From: TMP-86 sp044226865
GTDB lineage: Bacteria; Pseudomonadota; Gammaproteobacteria; Steroidobacterales; Steroidobacteraceae
Assembly (NCBI GenBank): GCA_044226865.1
Contig: JBGAGE010000001.1
Span: forward strand, 496,001-560,000
Length of the DNA: 64,000 nucleotides
Direction of reading: 5' to 3'
How positions within the stretch are numbered: position 1 is the stretch's first letter; every line of letters starts with the position of its first letter. Positions 45,337 to 54,691 of the stretch are shown here, in pieces. The notes below the pieces were generated by a model that was given only the letters and a program-made list of their open reading frames with translations, searched no databases and was not told where the DNA came from. Made by a program: the position numbers and the translations under genes.

Positions 45337-48132
45337 GTGGCTGATTACAAGAACACGATCAATTTGCCGGTGACGGATTTTCCGATGAAGGCGGACCTCG
45401 CCAATCGCGAACCGGCGATGATTGCCGCTTGGGAAAAAGAAGGGCTGTACGCCAAGATCCGCGCCGCCGCCAAGGGCCGTCCCGGCTTCTTCCTGCCCGA
45501 TGGCCCGCCGTATGCCAATGGCACCATCCACCTCGGCCACGCCGTCAACAAGATCTTGAAGGACGTCATCGTCAAGTCGCGCACGCTGGATGGCTACGAC
45601 GCGCCCTACATACCCGGCTGGGATTGCCATGGCCTGCCCATCGAGATGCAGGTGGAAAAGACGCACGGCCGCGTCGGCCAGAAGCTCGATGCCAAGGCCT
45701 TCCGCGCCGCCTGCCGCGACTATGCGCTGAAGCAGGTCGACGGGCAGAGGGCGGACTTCAAGCGCCTCGGCGTGCTGGGTGATTGGGAAAATCCCTACAT
45801 GACCATGGCCTCGCGCTACGAGGCTGAACAGCTGCGCGCCTTTGCCGGCATCATCAAGAACGGGCACTTGTACAAGGGCTACAAGCCCGTGCACTGGTGC
45901 TTGAACTGCCGCTCCGCGCTGGCCGAAGCCGAAGTCGAGTACGAGGACAAGACCTCCCCCAGCATCTACGTGCGCTTCACGGTGGCGGATGGTGCGGATT
46001 TCGCCAAACGCATGGGCGTGCCCAATGGCGGCGCGCAGCCCTCGGTCGCCATCTGGACCACCACGCCCTGGACGCTGCCCGCAAATCGCGCGGTGGCGCT
46101 GCATCCGGAGTTCGATTACACGCTCATCGATTTCGACCTGGGCGGCGTGCCGGAGCGGCTGCTGCTCGCCACGGAATTGGTGGAGAAGGTCGCGGCCGTG
46201 CTGGGTGTGGGCACGTTCAAGCGCCTGGCGTCCATCAAGGGCTCCGAGCTCGACAAGCTCATGCTCACGCATCCCTTCTACGACCGGCAGGTGCCGGTGG
46301 TGCTGGGCGAGCACGTCACGCTGGATGCCGGCACCGGCGCCGTGCACACCGCGCCGGGCCATGGCCTGGACGACTACGTCGTGGGACGCAAATACGGTTT
46401 GGAAGTGGACAACCCCGTAGGGGGCGATGGGCGCTTCCTGCCCGGCACGCCGCTGTTCGCGGGCGAGCAGGTGTTCGAGGCGAATGCGCATGTGATCGAG
46501 GTGTTGAAGGAACGCGCCAAGCTGCTGAAGGCTGAGCCGTACCAGCATTCCTACCCGCATTGCTGGCGCCACAAGACGCCGGTCATCTTCCGCGCAACGC
46601 CGCAATGGTTCATCAGCATGGAACAGGCCAACTTACGCAAGGGCGCGCTCGAGGCCATCGCGCACGTGGACTGGATGCCGGACTGGGGCGAGCAGCGCAT
46701 CAGCAACATGATCGCCAACCGGCCCGATTGGTGCATCTCGCGCCAGCGCACCTGGGGCGTGCCGATCCCGCTGTTCGTGCACAAGGTCACGGGCGAGCTG
46801 CACCCGAAGACGCAGGAAGTCATCGAGGCGGTGGCCAAGCGCGTGCAGAAGGACGGCATCGATGCCTGGTTCGATGCGGATCCGAGCGAGTTGATCGGCG
46901 CTGACGCGGCCGATTACGACAAGGTCATGGACGTGATGGACGTGTGGATGGACTCCGGCGTCATGCATCACTGCCTGTCGCAGATCCGCCCCGAGGCCAC
47001 GGTGCCGGCGGATCTGTACCTGGAAGGGTCCGACCAGCATCGCGGCTGGTTCCATTCCTCGCTCCTGACATCCATCGCGCTGCATGGCCGCGCGCCGTAC
47101 CATGCCGTGCTCACGCACGGGTTCACGGTGGACGAGAAGGGCCGCAAGATGTCCAAGTCCCTGGGCAATGTGATCCTGCCGCAGGCCGTGATGAAGAACC
47201 TCGGCGCGGACGTGCTGCGGCTGTGGGTTTCCGCCACGGACTATTCCAAGGAGATCACGGTCTCGGATGAGATCTTGAAGCGCATCGCGGATTCCTACCG
47301 GCGCATCCGCAACACGCTGCGCTTCCTGCTCGGCAACCTGCATGGGTTCGATCCGGCGCGGCATCCGGTGCCGTGGGATGAGATGGTGGCGCTGGACCGC
47401 TGGGCCGTGTCGCGCGCCTTCGCCGTGCAGAATGAAGTGGTCACCGCGTACCGCAACTACGAGCTGCACGACATCTACCAGAAGATCCACAATTTCTGCG
47501 TGGTGGACCTGAGCGGCATCTATCTCGACATCATCAAGGACCGCCTGTACACCACGGGCAGGGACAGCCGGCCGCGGCATTCCGCGCAGACCGCCATGTT
47601 CCACATCCTGCATGCCATGGTGCGCTGGATTGCGCCGGTGTTGAGTTTCACGGCGGAGGAAACCTGGAAGTACGCGCCCGGCACGGCGAATTCCTCCGTG
47701 TTCCTCAATCAATGGCATCAGTTCCCCGCCGGTGCGGAACGGCCCGGCGAGATCGACTGGGATGCGGTCATCGCGCTCAAGCAGCAGGTGGCCGGTGAGC
47801 TGGAGCGGGTGCGCGCCGCCGGCACCATCGGTGCGCCATTGGAAGCCGAGGTGACGGTGCGCGTGAGCGAGGAGCAGGCGCAGAAGTTCGCGCCGTTGGG
47901 CGATGAGCTGCGCTTCATCCTGATCACGAGCCAGGCCAAGCTTGCGCCGCATGCGCCGGGCGCCGCTGCCGATGAGCCGGTCAAGGTGGAAGTGACCGCC
48001 GCCAGCGCGCCCAAGTGCATCCGCTGCTGGCATCTGCGCAGCGACGTGGGCAGTGACCCGAAGCATCCCGACATTTGCGCAAGGTGCGTGACCAACGTGG
48101 ACGGACCCGGCGAGGAGCGCCTTTTCGCATGA
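45337..48132 (+). CDS. ileS: Isoleucyl-tRNA synthetase
   Basis: 931 aa from GTG 45337 (ADYKNTINLP follows). The class I signatures PPYANGTIHLGH (HIGH) and KMSKSLGN (KMSKS) are present, as is the editing domain (TTPWTLPANRAV, ...GTGAVHTAPGHG). A C-terminal zinc-binding region CIRCWHLR...CARC is also seen. This is the bacterial type 1 enzyme. Its last four bases overlap lspA (ATGA), showing translational coupling. Confidence 0.98.
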   Translation: MADYKNTINLPVTDFPMKADLANREPAMIAAWEKEGLYAKIRAAAKGRPGFFLPDGPPYANGTIHLGHAVNKILKDVIVKSRTLDGYDAPYIPGWDCHGLPIEMQVEKTHGRVGQKLDAKAFRAACRDYALKQVDGQRADFKRLGVLGDWENPYMTMASRYEAEQLRAFAGIIKNGHLYKGYKPVHWCLNCRSALAEAEVEYEDKTSPSIYVRFTVADGADFAKRMGVPNGGAQPSVAIWTTTPWTLPANRAVALHPEFDYTLIDFDLGGVPERLLLATELVEKVAAVLGVGTFKRLASIKGSELDKLMLTHPFYDRQVPVVLGEHVTLDAGTGAVHTAPGHGLDDYVVGRKYGLEVDNPVGGDGRFLPGTPLFAGEQVFEANAHVIEVLKERAKLLKAEPYQHSYPHCWRHKTPVIFRATPQWFISMEQANLRKGALEAIAHVDWMPDWGEQRISNMIANRPDWCISRQRTWGVPIPLFVHKVTGELHPKTQEVIEAVAKRVQKDGIDAWFDADPSELIGADAADYDKVMDVMDVWMDSGVMHHCLSQIRPEATVPADLYLEGSDQHRGWFHSSLLTSIALHGRAPYHAVLTHGFTVDEKGRKMSKSLGNVILPQAVMKNLGADVLRLWVSATDYSKEITVSDEILKRIADSYRRIRNTLRFLLGNLHGFDPARHPVPWDEMVALDRWAVSRAFAVQNEVVTAYRNYELHDIYQKIHNFCVVDLSGIYLDIIKDRLYTTGRDSRPRHSAQTAMFHILHAMVRWIAPVLSFTAEETWKYAPGTANSSVFLNQWHQFPAGAERPGEIDWDAVIALKQQVAGELERVRAAGTIGAPLEAEVTVRVSEEQAQKFAPLGDELRFILITSQAKLAPHAPGAAADEPVKVEVTAASAPKCIRCWHLRSDVGSDPKHPDICARCVTNVDGPGEERLFA

Positions 48133-48671
48133 ACATTCTCCATAACCGCGGCGGGGCCTGGCGTTGGCTTGGCATATCGCTGGTGGTGATTGCGTTGGAC
48201 CAATGGACCAAGCAATTCATCATGCAGCACTTCACCGAGTTCGAGTTCGTCACGGTGCTGCCGGTGCTGCAGATCACGCGCCTGCACAATCTGGGCGCCG
48301 CGTTTAGTTTCCTGGCGGATGAATCCGGCTGGCAGCGTACGTTTTTCATCGCGCTGGCCTCGGCGGTGAGCCTCGGCATCCTCGTGTGGCTGCTGCAGTT
48401 GCCGCGGCGCGGCAATGGCATGCTCTCTCCCGGCCTTGCCTTGGTGCTCGGCGGCGCTTTGGGCAACCTCATCGACCGGGTGAGGTTAGGATATGTCGTG
48501 GACTTCATTCATGCGCATTGGGAGGGGGCGTACTTTCCCGCCTTCAACGTTGCCGATTCGGCCATCACCGTCGGCGCGGTCTTCCTGTTGTTGGATGCGT
48601 TGATGGATGCGGGGCGGAAGCCCGCGGAGCCCAAGCTGCCGGAGTCCAAGGCCGCGGAGCCGAAGACCTGA
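48129..48671 (+). CDS. lspA: Lipoprotein signal peptidase II
   Basis: 180 aa from ATG 48129, overlapping the ileS stop by four bases. It has four membrane helices with the catalytic aspartates in GNLIDRVRLG and FNVADSAI, plus the family's NLGAAFSFLAD. The enzyme removes the signal peptide from diacylglyceryl-prolipoproteins in the inner membrane. The C-terminus carries a hydrophilic Pro/Glu/Lys-rich tail of about 20 residues (KPAEPKLPESKAAEPK) with a repeated AEPK, longer than in most homologues. The stop overlaps the ispH start by one base. Confidence 0.97.
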   Translation: MNILHNRGGAWRWLGISLVVIALDQWTKQFIMQHFTEFEFVTVLPVLQITRLHNLGAAFSFLADESGWQRTFFIALASAVSLGILVWLLQLPRRGNGMLSPGLALVLGGALGNLIDRVRLGYVVDFIHAHWEGAYFPAFNVADSAITVGAVFLLLDALMDAGRKPAEPKLPESKAAEPKT

Positions 48672-49642
48672 TGGAAATCCTGCTCGCCAATCCACGGGGA
48701 TTCTGTGCGGGCGTGGATCGCGCCATCGACATCGTCGAGCGCGCCATCGAATTGTTCGGCGCGCCCATCTACGTGCGCCATGAAGTCGTGCACAACAAAT
48801 TCGTGGTCGACCGGCTGCGGCGCATCGGCGCGGTGTTCGTCGACGAACTCTCCGATGTGCCCGATGGCGCCACCGTGATCTTCAGCGCGCATGGCGTGTC
48901 GCGTGCGGTGCAAGAGGAGGCCAAGCGCCGCACGCTCACCGTGTTCGATGCCACCTGCCCGTTGGTGACCAAGGTGCACATGGAGGTGGCGCGCTATGCG
49001 CGCGAGGCGCGTGAAGTGTTCCTCATCGGCCACCATGGGCATCCGGAGGTGGAAGGCACCATGGGGCAGTTCGATACCTCGCAGGGCGGGAAGATCCATT
49101 TGATCGAAACCGTGGAGGACGTGGCGCGCGTGCCGGTGAACAATCCGGAGAACGTAGCCTTCGTCACCCAGACCACGTTGTCGGTGGACGACACGGCCGT
49201 GGTGGTGGCGGCGTTGCGGGCGCGCTTTCCGGCGCTGCAGGCGCCGCGCCGCGAGGATATCTGCTACGCCACGCAGAACCGGCAGGACGCCGTGAAGCAG
49301 TTGCTCGAACGCTGCGACGTGCTGATCGTGGTGGGGTCCGAGACCAGCTCCAATTCCAACCGGCTGCGCGAGATCGCCGAGAAATCCGGTAAACCGGGCT
49401 ATCTGATCGACGGGGCGGAGTACCTGGAGCGCCGCTGGTTTGACGGGGTCCAGGTGGTCGGCGTGACCGCCGGTGCTTCGGCGCCGGAAGTCCTGGTCAA
49501 AGGCGTGATCGACAAGCTCCAGGCCTGGGGGGGTAAACTGGCCCAGGAACTGGAAGGGGCGACCGAACATGTGGTCTTTTCCCTCCCCAAACCCTTGCGC
49601 GGTGTCGCAAAACAGCGCGGCAGCCTTTCGTCCCTGAATTGA
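48671..49642 (+). CDS. ispH: 4-hydroxy-3-methylbut-2-enyl diphosphate reductase
   Basis: 323 aa from ATG 48671. The [4Fe-4S] cysteines lie in NPRGFCAGVDRA, FDATCPLVTKVH and EDICYATQNRQ. Also present are HEVVHNKFVV, SAHGVS, HHGHPEVEGTMGQ and GSETSSNSNRL, typical for substrate binding. It catalyses the last step of the MEP pathway, giving IPP and DMAPP, and so feeds ispB nearby. The fkpB gene often lying between lspA and ispH is absent here. Confidence 0.98.
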   Translation: MEILLANPRGFCAGVDRAIDIVERAIELFGAPIYVRHEVVHNKFVVDRLRRIGAVFVDELSDVPDGATVIFSAHGVSRAVQEEAKRRTLTVFDATCPLVTKVHMEVARYAREAREVFLIGHHGHPEVEGTMGQFDTSQGGKIHLIETVEDVARVPVNNPENVAFVTQTTLSVDDTAVVVAALRARFPALQAPRREDICYATQNRQDAVKQLLERCDVLIVVGSETSSNSNRLREIAEKSGKPGYLIDGAEYLERRWFDGVQVVGVTAGASAPEVLVKGVIDKLQAWGGKLAQELEGATEHVVFSLPKPLRGVAKQRGSLSSLN

Positions 49643-49681
49643 GCGCGCTAGAATGCGCCGCTTGGTCAAAAGCCCCTGATT

Positions 49682-49757
49682 GCCGACTTAGCTCAGCTGG
49701 TAGAGCAACGCATTCGTAATGCGTGGGTCCGCGGTTCGATTCCGCGAGTCGGCACCA
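49682..49757 (+). tRNA. tRNA-Thr (anticodon CGT)
   Basis: A 76-nt cloverleaf with encoded CCA. The acceptor GCCGACT pairs with AGTCGGC. The anticodon stem-loop is CGCATTCGTAATGCG with anticodon CGT, and the T arm is CGCGGTTCGATTCCGCG. It stands alone 39 bp after ispH. The flank holds no att-like repeat. Confidence 0.97.
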
Positions 49758-49873
49758 ACTCCTCGTTGAGACAAGCCCGGTAGATTCCGTTGGCGTTCGA
49801 GAACAACAGCGTGCAGTGTAGGCTAACGCTGCAGGTCTTCGGCCCGACGCAATTACCTTTGCGCCTGAACTCG

Positions 49874-51643
49874 TCAGCGTGGCCGCTTCGACATCCTGTC
49901 CTGCACCGCGAGCAGCAGGTCGTGGCGCGACACCTCGCCGATCAGGATCGCCTGCCACTGGCCTGAGGTCACGGGCAGCACCCGCGCATTGGCGCGCAGG
50001 AATGCATCCAGAGCCGCGCCCAGCGGCATGTCGGATCGCAGGCTCGAGGTGACCGGTGATGTGACTGCTTCGATATCGGTGCTGGGCGCAAACTGCCCGG
50101 TCTTGATGCCCTCGAGCAGGGTGTGGGGGCTCACCGATGCCACCAGTTCCTTGTCATCGTTGATCACGTAAACCGCCTGCACGGGTTTTTTCGGCAGTCC
50201 ATTGAGCACCTGCTCGACCGTGGCGCCACGCCGAACGACGGCGGTGCAGGGCTTGACCAACTCGGAGACGGTGAACAATCGCCAGTCATCGTCGGCCCCG
50301 GACGGGTCTGCGGGATCAGGCATCAAGGCATCGTGATAAATGGATTCGCCGCGGCGGTAGACCTTGGCGGTGTAATGCGAGGTGACGCAGGCCAGCATCA
50401 AGGGTAATACCACCTGATAGTTGAGCGTCATTTCGAACATCATGAGGATGGAGGTCAGCGGGGCGTGCGTGGTGGCGGCGAGAAAGCCGCCCATTCCGAC
50501 GATGCCGTAGGCGCTGCTGAGCGGAACCGTCGCGGGGAACATGAAATGCAGCCCTTCTCCGAACAGCGCGCCCACCGCGGCGCCGACGAACAGCGTGGGT
50601 GTGAACACGCCGCCCACGGCGCCGGAGCCCACGGTGGCTGCCGTACTGAGCACCTTGGCCGCGAGGATCAGCAGCAACAGTTGCCCGGCGAGTTTGCCGT
50701 TCAGGATGTCACTGACGACGCTATAGCCGTTGCCCCAAACTTGTGGCGCGACGACCGAAATTCCGCCCACCATCAGTCCGCCGAGCGCCATCAGCACGTA
50801 GATTGGGGCGTTGATCCTCGCGAACTGTTGCTTGCTCCAGGCGAGAAAGGCAAGGAACGGTGGAGCAAGATGCCCGAGCACGACGCCGAGGATGGCGTAC
50901 AGAACCAATTCCCAGTTGGATACCAGGTTGAAGGCCGGTACCTGGTACACCGGCCCATATCCCAGGATGTTGTGCAGGGTCGCATTGGCGGTGACGGACG
51001 CCACCAGGAGGGGTCCGAAGCTCTCCATCGCGATGGACCCCATGACGATCTCGGCCACGAACAGCGCCCCCGCAATCGGCGCGTTATAGGCGGCAGCAAT
51101 ACCGGCGGCGGCGCCGCACGCCACCATCAGCCGCAACCGAGGAACGGGCGCGCGCACGAAGCCGCCGAGCTTCGAGCCGATCAACGCCGCCAATTGCACC
51201 ATCGGGCCTTCGCGGCCGATCGATCCGCCGGAGGCAATGGTCAGGAGCGATGACAAGCTCCGTACAAAGGTGGCGCGGGCGCCGATCACGCCGCTGCCGA
51301 CGACGATGGCTTCCATGTAATCCATCGCCGGCTTGGCGCGCAGGGCCCGCATGCCAAAGTGCAAGGTCAGGCCGGCGGCCACGCCGCCTGCAACCGGAAT
51401 GACGATGCGCAGCCACCACGGAAGGCTGGCCGCAATGTGCACCAGGCTCCCTGAATATCCCGTGATCAGCAGTTCGAAGAGCCGGATTCCCTCGCGGAAC
51501 ACCACGCTCGCAATGGCGCCCGCGAAACCGATGGCGGCAGCCCAAACGACGATGCCGGTGAGTTCTTCGTGTCGGGTCAGGACGAGCCGCAGCCGGGTGA
51601 ACAATGCCAGCGGCGCGCGCACCAGGGTTGAATTGGCGTTCAT
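49874..51643 (-). CDS. ClC-family chloride channel/transporter with CBS domains
   Basis: A 589-aa membrane protein. The ClC core has GSGVIGARATF (anion-site loop), GREGPMVQLAALIG with the gating Glu, and GAVGGVFTPTLFVGAA (GxFxP loop). Two CBS domains follow near the C-terminus (about 455-510 and 525-580). Prokaryotic members are Cl-/H+ antiporters or fluoride/chloride channels; CBS domains usually sense nucleotides. No operon partner is evident, and the gene runs opposite to tRNA-Thr and ilvE. Confidence 0.93.
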   Translation of the reverse strand: MNANSTLVRAPLALFTRLRLVLTRHEELTGIVVWAAAIGFAGAIASVVFREGIRLFELLITGYSGSLVHIAASLPWWLRIVIPVAGGVAAGLTLHFGMRALRAKPAMDYMEAIVVGSGVIGARATFVRSLSSLLTIASGGSIGREGPMVQLAALIGSKLGGFVRAPVPRLRLMVACGAAAGIAAAYNAPIAGALFVAEIVMGSIAMESFGPLLVASVTANATLHNILGYGPVYQVPAFNLVSNWELVLYAILGVVLGHLAPPFLAFLAWSKQQFARINAPIYVLMALGGLMVGGISVVAPQVWGNGYSVVSDILNGKLAGQLLLLILAAKVLSTAATVGSGAVGGVFTPTLFVGAAVGALFGEGLHFMFPATVPLSSAYGIVGMGGFLAATTHAPLTSILMMFEMTLNYQVVLPLMLACVTSHYTAKVYRRGESIYHDALMPDPADPSGADDDWRLFTVSELVKPCTAVVRRGATVEQVLNGLPKKPVQAVYVINDDKELVASVSPHTLLEGIKTGQFAPSTDIEAVTSPVTSSLRSDMPLGAALDAFLRANARVLPVTSGQWQAILIGEVSRHDLLLAVQDRMSKRPR

Positions 51644-51700
51644 GCGTGGCTGGGGCGCAGGCGGGGCGGGTGGCCTCGATTGGCCGCTGTGGTGCGAATA

Positions 51701-52018
51701 TCAGCCGCCGTCGTAGGAAGAGGAGTCTTGATCGTCGGAGTGCTGCTGTTGCCCGGGATCCTGCTCGGTGATGCCATGGTCCTGCAAGTATTGCAGACAA
51801 CCTGCCGTAAACGCCGCGGAATTATTGATATTGCGCCCGTCCATCTCGTAACAGCGGGCTGGATCATCGACCGATTGATACTCCGCCCATTCATACCCTG
51901 CGTCGTAGTCATCATCCGCCAGCGCGGCGGGGGCGTGCAGGGTGGTCATACCGGCGATCGCCAGCGCCGATACGAACCTGCGCTTGAGAAATCTTCGAAG
52001 GGCGTGCACGTCATTCAT
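51701..52018 (-). CDS. Small exported hypothetical protein
   Basis: 105 aa with a twin-basic N-terminus and a signal peptide (RRFLKRRFVSALAIAGMTTLHAPAALA, cleaved before DDDYD). The mature part is acidic and contains two cysteines (ARCYEMDG and TAGCLQYL) that could form a disulfide, with a Gln/Asp/Ser-rich tail. No family is recognised. It lies 57 bp upstream of the ClC gene on the same strand, so the two may share a transcript. Confidence 0.65.
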   Translation of the reverse strand: MNDVHALRRFLKRRFVSALAIAGMTTLHAPAALADDDYDAGYEWAEYQSVDDPARCYEMDGRNINNSAAFTAGCLQYLQDHGITEQDPGQQQHSDDQDSSSYDGG

Positions 52019-52169
52019 TGGATGGCGATTGTCGGCGAAAATTCATTTTTTTCCAGCGCGGCGCTCTCCGGCGCCATTCGCATTGCTGTTCTGCAGCAGG
52101 AGCAAGCGGAGGCGGGAGGTTCACTGTAAAATCCAACGCCTCAAAACCATCAAGCGAGATTCAGCGACC

Positions 52170-53036
52170 ATGGCACTTCCCAAGGCTCCCACCCGCACCT
52201 GGACCTACTACGACGGCGCCTGGCACGAAGGCAACATCCCGCTGTTCGGTCCGCGCACGCATTCGGCCTGGCTGGGTTCCTCGGTGTTCGACGGCGCCCG
52301 TGCCTTCGAGGGAGTGACTCCGGACATCGAAAGGCACTCGGCTCGCATCAACAATTCCGCCCTCACCATGGGCTTGAAGCCGGTGACCAGCGTCGAGACC
52401 TGGGTGCGGCTCATCAAGGAGGGCGTGAAGAAATTCGGCGACAAGCCAGAACTCTACATCCGCCCCATGTATTGGGCGGAAGGCGGCGGTCCGACCTCCG
52501 TGGATCCGGACCCGGAGTCGACGCAGTGGTGCCTGACCATGTATGACGCGCCCATGCCTGCGCCCAACGGCTTCTCGATCACGCTTTCGCCATTTCGCCG
52601 CCCGACGGTGGATTGCATGCCGGTGAACGCGAAGGCGGGCTGCCTGTATCCGAACAACGCACGAGCGCTGGTCGAGGCAGGCAAGCGCGGCTTCGACAAT
52701 TGCCTGCTGCGTGACATGCTGGGTAACGTGGCGGAGTTGGCGACGGCGAACATCTTCATGGGCAAGGATGGCATCGTGTATACCCCCGTCGCCAACGGCA
52801 CATTCCTCGCGGGCATCACGCGCGCCCGGGTGATGGAATTGCTGCGCGGCGCCGGGGTGCAGGTCGTCGAGAAATCCCTGACCTATGCCGATTTCGAAAC
52901 CGCGGATGAGCTATGGGGTGTCGGCAACTACGGCAAGGTGTCGCCCATCACGCGCATCGATGCGCGCACGCTCCCCATCGGACCCCTGTCCCGGAAGGCG
53001 CGCGAGCTGTACTGGGCCTTCGCCCACGGCGGGTAG
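52170..53036 (+). CDS. ilvE: Branched-chain amino acid aminotransferase (fold-type IV PLP enzyme)
   Basis: 288 aa from ATG 52170 (MALPKAPTRTWTYYDG); in-frame sequence further upstream overlaps the control region. Class IV features are GSSVFDGARAFEG, LYIRPMYW, the PLP lysine in VNAKAGCLYPNNARAL, and NVAELATANIF. The enzyme transfers amino groups between glutamate and leucine, isoleucine or valine. Related D-amino-acid transaminases and aminodeoxychorismate lyases share the fold, but the ARAFEG and PNN(A/S)R features favour IlvE. It is convergent with the sulfide:quinone reductase gene. Confidence 0.88.
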   Translation: MALPKAPTRTWTYYDGAWHEGNIPLFGPRTHSAWLGSSVFDGARAFEGVTPDIERHSARINNSALTMGLKPVTSVETWVRLIKEGVKKFGDKPELYIRPMYWAEGGGPTSVDPDPESTQWCLTMYDAPMPAPNGFSITLSPFRRPTVDCMPVNAKAGCLYPNNARALVEAGKRGFDNCLLRDMLGNVAELATANIFMGKDGIVYTPVANGTFLAGITRARVMELLRGAGVQVVEKSLTYADFETADELWGVGNYGKVSPITRIDARTLPIGPLSRKARELYWAFAHGG

Positions 53037-53040
53037 GCGT

Positions 53041-54321
53041 CTACGTGATCCTGTTCTTCAGCGATACGATGCCGATGGCCTTGAGAACATAGGTCTCGTA
53101 AACGGGTGTCAGCGATCCGGTCTTGACCTTTCGCAGGAAGTATTTCTCGAAGGCGATCTTGGCCAGGTGTACCCATTTGCCTTTCCTGGACCAGGTGACG
53201 TTGCGCGGCGGAATCTGCGGCAGGGCTACGAACGCCGCACCGGTGTCGCCGAAGTCAGCGAGGCAAATGGCATTCCAGGTGGCTTCCGCGTCCGCCGGTC
53301 TGCCCGCGATATCGGCGGCGATGTTGGCGGCCGTGGCGGATACCATGGATTCGATCATGTATCCCGTCTTCGGGGCACCCGTGGGTACCGGCGTCGCTTC
53401 CACGGGCGGAATCGCCACGCAGACACCCACCGAAAAGATATTGCGATACTTCGGATTGCGCTGGTTCTTGTCGATCAACACGAAGCCGCGGGGGTTGCAC
53501 AACCCAGGCACGGCGGCGACCGCATCGACGCCCTTGAACGCGGGAATCACGGCGGCGTAGTTGAAGGGGAGCTTGTGTTCCTTCTTCAGGGCGCCACTTT
53601 CGTCGAGCTCCTGCACGGTCATCTCGTTGGCGCTGACGTTGGTCATCTTGGCGTTGCACACCCACTTGATGTGACGCTCGCGCAATTCGGATTCCATCAG
53701 GCCCTTGCTGTCTCCGACGCCGCCCAGGCCCATATGCCCAATGTAGGGCTCGCTCGTGACATAGGTCATGGGCACGCGGTCGCGCAGCTTTCGGCGGCGC
53801 AGGTCGGCATCGATGACCATCGCCGTTTCGTAGGCAGGCCCGAAGCAACTGGCGCCCGGCGCCGCGCCGACGATGATTGGGCCGGGGTTCTTGAGGAATT
53901 CCTGGTATTTTGCCCAAGCCTGCAACGAGTGATCCTGGCTGCAGACGGATTGCGTGAACCCCGCCGGCCCCAGGCCGGGGACTTCTTCGAAGGCGAGGCG
54001 CGGGCCGGTGGCGATGACCAGGTAGTCGTAGCTCAATTCCTTGCCATCGTCCAGGGTGAGCTTGGAGTTCTCGGCATCTATCCGGGTTACCTTGTTGATG
54101 AGCCACCGGACTCCCTTTTTTTCCAGAGAGGGCTGCAGCGTCACCCGGGTTTCCTTCTCAGTCCGCCAGCCCACGGCGATCCACGGATTGGAGGGCGTGA
54201 ACTCGAAATAGGGGCGCTCGCCGATCAGGGTTACCTGATGATCCTTGGGCAGGTGCTTGCGCAGGTCGAAGGCCGCGGGAATGCCTCCCAGCCCGGCGCC
54301 GATGACGATGACGTGTGCCAT
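53041..54321 (-). CDS. sqr: Sulfide:quinone oxidoreductase
   Basis: A 426-aa FAD flavoprotein. The N-terminal dinucleotide fold is HVIVIGAGLGGIPAAFDL, with YDYLVIATGPRL further on. Three cysteines match the SQR redox set: Cys127 (QSVCSQ), Cys159 (GASCFGPAYE) and Cys301 (SVGVCVAIPP). The C-terminal part is amphipathic and basic, as expected for monotopic membrane binding. SQR oxidises sulfide to protein-bound persulfide or polysulfide and reduces ubiquinone. An AAAGGA site precedes the ATG. It lies 55 bp after a DUF2892 gene, next to persulfide-sensor-like and rhodanese genes. Confidence 0.88.
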   Translation of the reverse strand: MAHVIVIGAGLGGIPAAFDLRKHLPKDHQVTLIGERPYFEFTPSNPWIAVGWRTEKETRVTLQPSLEKKGVRWLINKVTRIDAENSKLTLDDGKELSYDYLVIATGPRLAFEEVPGLGPAGFTQSVCSQDHSLQAWAKYQEFLKNPGPIIVGAAPGASCFGPAYETAMVIDADLRRRKLRDRVPMTYVTSEPYIGHMGLGGVGDSKGLMESELRERHIKWVCNAKMTNVSANEMTVQELDESGALKKEHKLPFNYAAVIPAFKGVDAVAAVPGLCNPRGFVLIDKNQRNPKYRNIFSVGVCVAIPPVEATPVPTGAPKTGYMIESMVSATAANIAADIAGRPADAEATWNAICLADFGDTGAAFVALPQIPPRNVTWSRKGKWVHLAKIAFEKYFLRKVKTGSLTPVYETYVLKAIGIVSLKNRIT

Positions 54322-54376
54322 GTGTATCCTTTGTTAGAGGTGGAATGGGGCGGATGGCAAATGGATGGCCGATTTA

Positions 54377-54580
54377 TCAGGAAAACGCGTGACCAACGGG
54401 AACACCAAGCTTTTTCAGGACTATGGCGAGCGGGCAAAAGCCGGTAAAAGAAGACTGAAACAGATTCGCTCCAACGAATGCGGTGAGCCACAGCCAGCCG
54501 GGATTGACGAAATGCGCCAGCAACAGGCTGGCAAGGATCACGGTTCCGGCGAATCGCATCACCCAGCGATCGATACTCAT
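54377..54580 (-). CDS. DUF2892 inner-membrane protein
   Basis: 67 aa from ATG 54580 (MSIDRWVMRFAGTVILAS), preceded by GGAG. There are two hydrophobic helices (about 6-25 and 29-45), then FTGFCPLAIVLKKLGV, the conserved C-terminal cysteine motif of DUF2892. The family is often linked with rhodanese domains and sulfur or persulfide genes. Here it leads the sqr gene and faces an ArsR regulator. A role in sulfur trafficking across the membrane is plausible but unproven. Confidence 0.88.
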   Translation of the reverse strand: MSIDRWVMRFAGTVILASLLLAHFVNPGWLWLTAFVGANLFQSSFTGFCPLAIVLKKLGVPVGHAFS

Positions 54581-54598
54581 GAATCTACTCCTGTGCCG

Positions 54599-54651
54599 AA
54601 CGGAAATTTCCGTTGAAATTGGCACCATTATATCAGATAATTCTAAATTAG
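54599..54651. promoter_or_regulatory. Palindromes in the sqr / arsR divergent control region
   Basis: AACGGAAATTTCCGTT (54599-54614) is a perfect 16-bp palindrome just ahead of the DUF2892 ribosome site. An AT-rich block with CTAAATTAG (54643-54651) lies nearer the ArsR gene and resembles the AT-rich inverted repeats bound by BigR/SqrR-type repressors. Either could be the ArsR operator. Confidence 0.6.
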
Positions 54652-54691
54652 CAAGTGTCGAAATAATTGCTCCTGTCACGAGGAAGATGTC

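Noticed and set aside
49682..49757. tRNA-Thr as a second integration site
   Set aside because: No duplicated tRNA fragment or box pair like that at tRNA-Pro is seen nearby, and flanking genes are conserved core.
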